Source: Callaeas wilsoni (Eukaryota > Chordata > Aves > Passeriformes > Callaeidae). Taken from it: DNA of 64,000 nucleotides. Below the pieces are notes generated by a model that was given only the letters and a program-made list of their open reading frames with translations, did no database searches and was not told the DNA's origin. The stretch is from NCBI GenBank assembly GCA_013398955.1, contig VWPU01004574.1, positions 1-64,000 of the forward strand. Direction: 5' to 3'. Every line of letters starts with the position of its first letter. Positions within the stretch are counted from its first letter, which is position 1. The position numbers and the translations under genes were made by a program. Below are positions 63,130-64,000 of the stretch, piece by piece.

Positions 63130-64000
63130 TCTAATATCATTTAGTATTTTTATGACTGTCTTTGGTAATAGGATCTAATCCCTGCATTGCTTAAAGCAGA
63201 AAGCTAATTGGAGATTGGAATCAATGGTTATGCATAGAGGAAGAAGAGCAAGCATTTTTTCCCCCCGTCTTCCAGCACCCCTTATTTGCAAGCATGAATG
63301 AGGGTATATCCACACAAGTTTTGTACTGCCTCAACCCTTTCAATAAAACAAAAGCAGTAATAAATTTTGTCATTAACAAAACAATACTCCATGGTCTAGC
63401 TTGTTGGTAGAGTAAGTGCTTTCACATTTATGTTGTATTTGATAGGCACAAATGGCATCTTAATGTTTCCTGTCTGGTTTACTGATTGCTTTGGGTGCCC
63501 CAATGTTATGGAATGATGCAGGGAACAGATTTGGAGCACAGGCAGGTTGGGTTTGCAGGTTAGGTAACTGAGCAGAAATGAATGGATAGAAGTGTGTGAG
63601 AGGAAGAATTCAGTGGGGTTGGTTCAGATAGATTTGGAGGCCAAAACTGAAGACTAGGGAGGTGAGGGAGGTATGAGAAGATCATAGGCCAAAAAGCTTA
63701 GAGCTCCAAGTCAATAGTCACTATTTACTACTACTTGGTTTTATTTGATTACTGGTTGGGTTATAAGCCAAAATAAATTCAAACCTTGGCTGTGAATGAG
63801 GTGTTTGAGTGGGCTGTGTTAGACTGCTCCTTGATTGTTACTCTTAGAAACCAGATTTTTTATTACCTTGGTAATGCTCAAGGTAGTTTCTGTGGCAATC
63901 TTGAACAAACTGAGGTGTAATGAAACTAGTGGAGTGAGGAAAGTAAGTTACATGAAAAGTAAAATTACCTATGGTCCCAAACTGTGGTATCAGGTCTGTC

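Larger units (their letters stand above)
1..64000 (+). other. EXOC2: EXOC2 (Sec5) transcription unit, interior part
   Basis: The whole window lies within one gene. Seventeen exons between 9925 and 54487 splice into one continuous frame. The product is Sec5, a subunit of the octameric exocyst, which tethers secretory vesicles to the plasma membrane before SNARE-driven fusion. In the family, Sec5 sits in subcomplex 1 with Sec3, Sec6 and Sec8. Its N-terminal TIG domain, not in this window, binds active RalA/RalB. The exons here encode the Sec5 domain and most of the all-helical CATCHR-type rod. Identification rests on long exact family segments such as [20 protein letters not shown] and [17 protein letters not shown], plus GT-AG (one GC-AG) junctions that preserve frame at all sixteen joins. 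The upstream exon must end in G (split Ala codon) and the downstream exon must complete a Gly codon. Human-relative numbering is from memory and approximate. Confidence 0.97.
54488..64000 (+). other. EXOC2: Intron 17 of window, 5' part (more than 9.5 kb)
   Basis: Begins GTAAAT. I looked for the next EXOC2 coding segment, which should complete a Gly codon and continue with a VRNYLKEAL-like peptide, and did not find it. It contains the antisense LTR (about 56034..56591), a 121-codon minus-strand open frame without homology (57420..57785) and a perfect hairpin at 63106..63129. Confidence 0.85.

Noticed and set aside
1..64000. A novel multi-gene or defence-type system
   Set aside because: All coding evidence belongs to one conserved eukaryotic gene. 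The rest is intron with ordinary repeats and no operon, CRISPR array, integrase or clustered unknown genes.

Overview
The window is a piece of vertebrate, most probably avian, genomic DNA lying entirely inside one protein-coding gene on the + strand: EXOC2, which encodes exocyst complex component 2 (Sec5). Seventeen consecutive internal exons (9925..54487) join without any frame conflict into about 575 codons. The recovered peptide matches the EXOC2 family almost residue for residue across the Sec5 domain and the helical rod. By memory of human EXOC2 (about 924 residues) this is roughly residues 220 to 795. The N-terminal Ral-binding TIG domain and the last ~130 residues lie outside the window. 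No promoter, first exon, stop codon or polyadenylation site of the gene is present.

Layout: 1..9924 is the 3' part of a large intron. Exons 1-5 lie at 9925..17909. An 11.5-kb intron follows, whose donor is GC rather than GT. Exons 6-17 lie at 29463..54487. 54488..64000 is the 5' part of another large intron. Introns range from 97 bp to more than 11 kb and make up about 97% of the sequence, which is AT-rich with few CpGs.

The bird assignment rests on three things: a CR1 LINE 3' end (about 28385..28594), an antisense solo LTR of a kind common in bird genomes (about 56034..56591), and the compact intron/exon layout. Two very degraded MIR/CORE-SINE-like remnants, a long AAT microsatellite, a 48-bp-period polypyrimidine tract and a few perfect inverted repeats complete the visible non-coding structure.

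I found no second gene, no bacterial-type features, and no candidate for an undescribed multi-gene system. The most notable points are the GC-AG intron, a GC-rich unexplained island within the same intron, and the repeat structures. The many short open frames in the introns look like chance or low-complexity frames.
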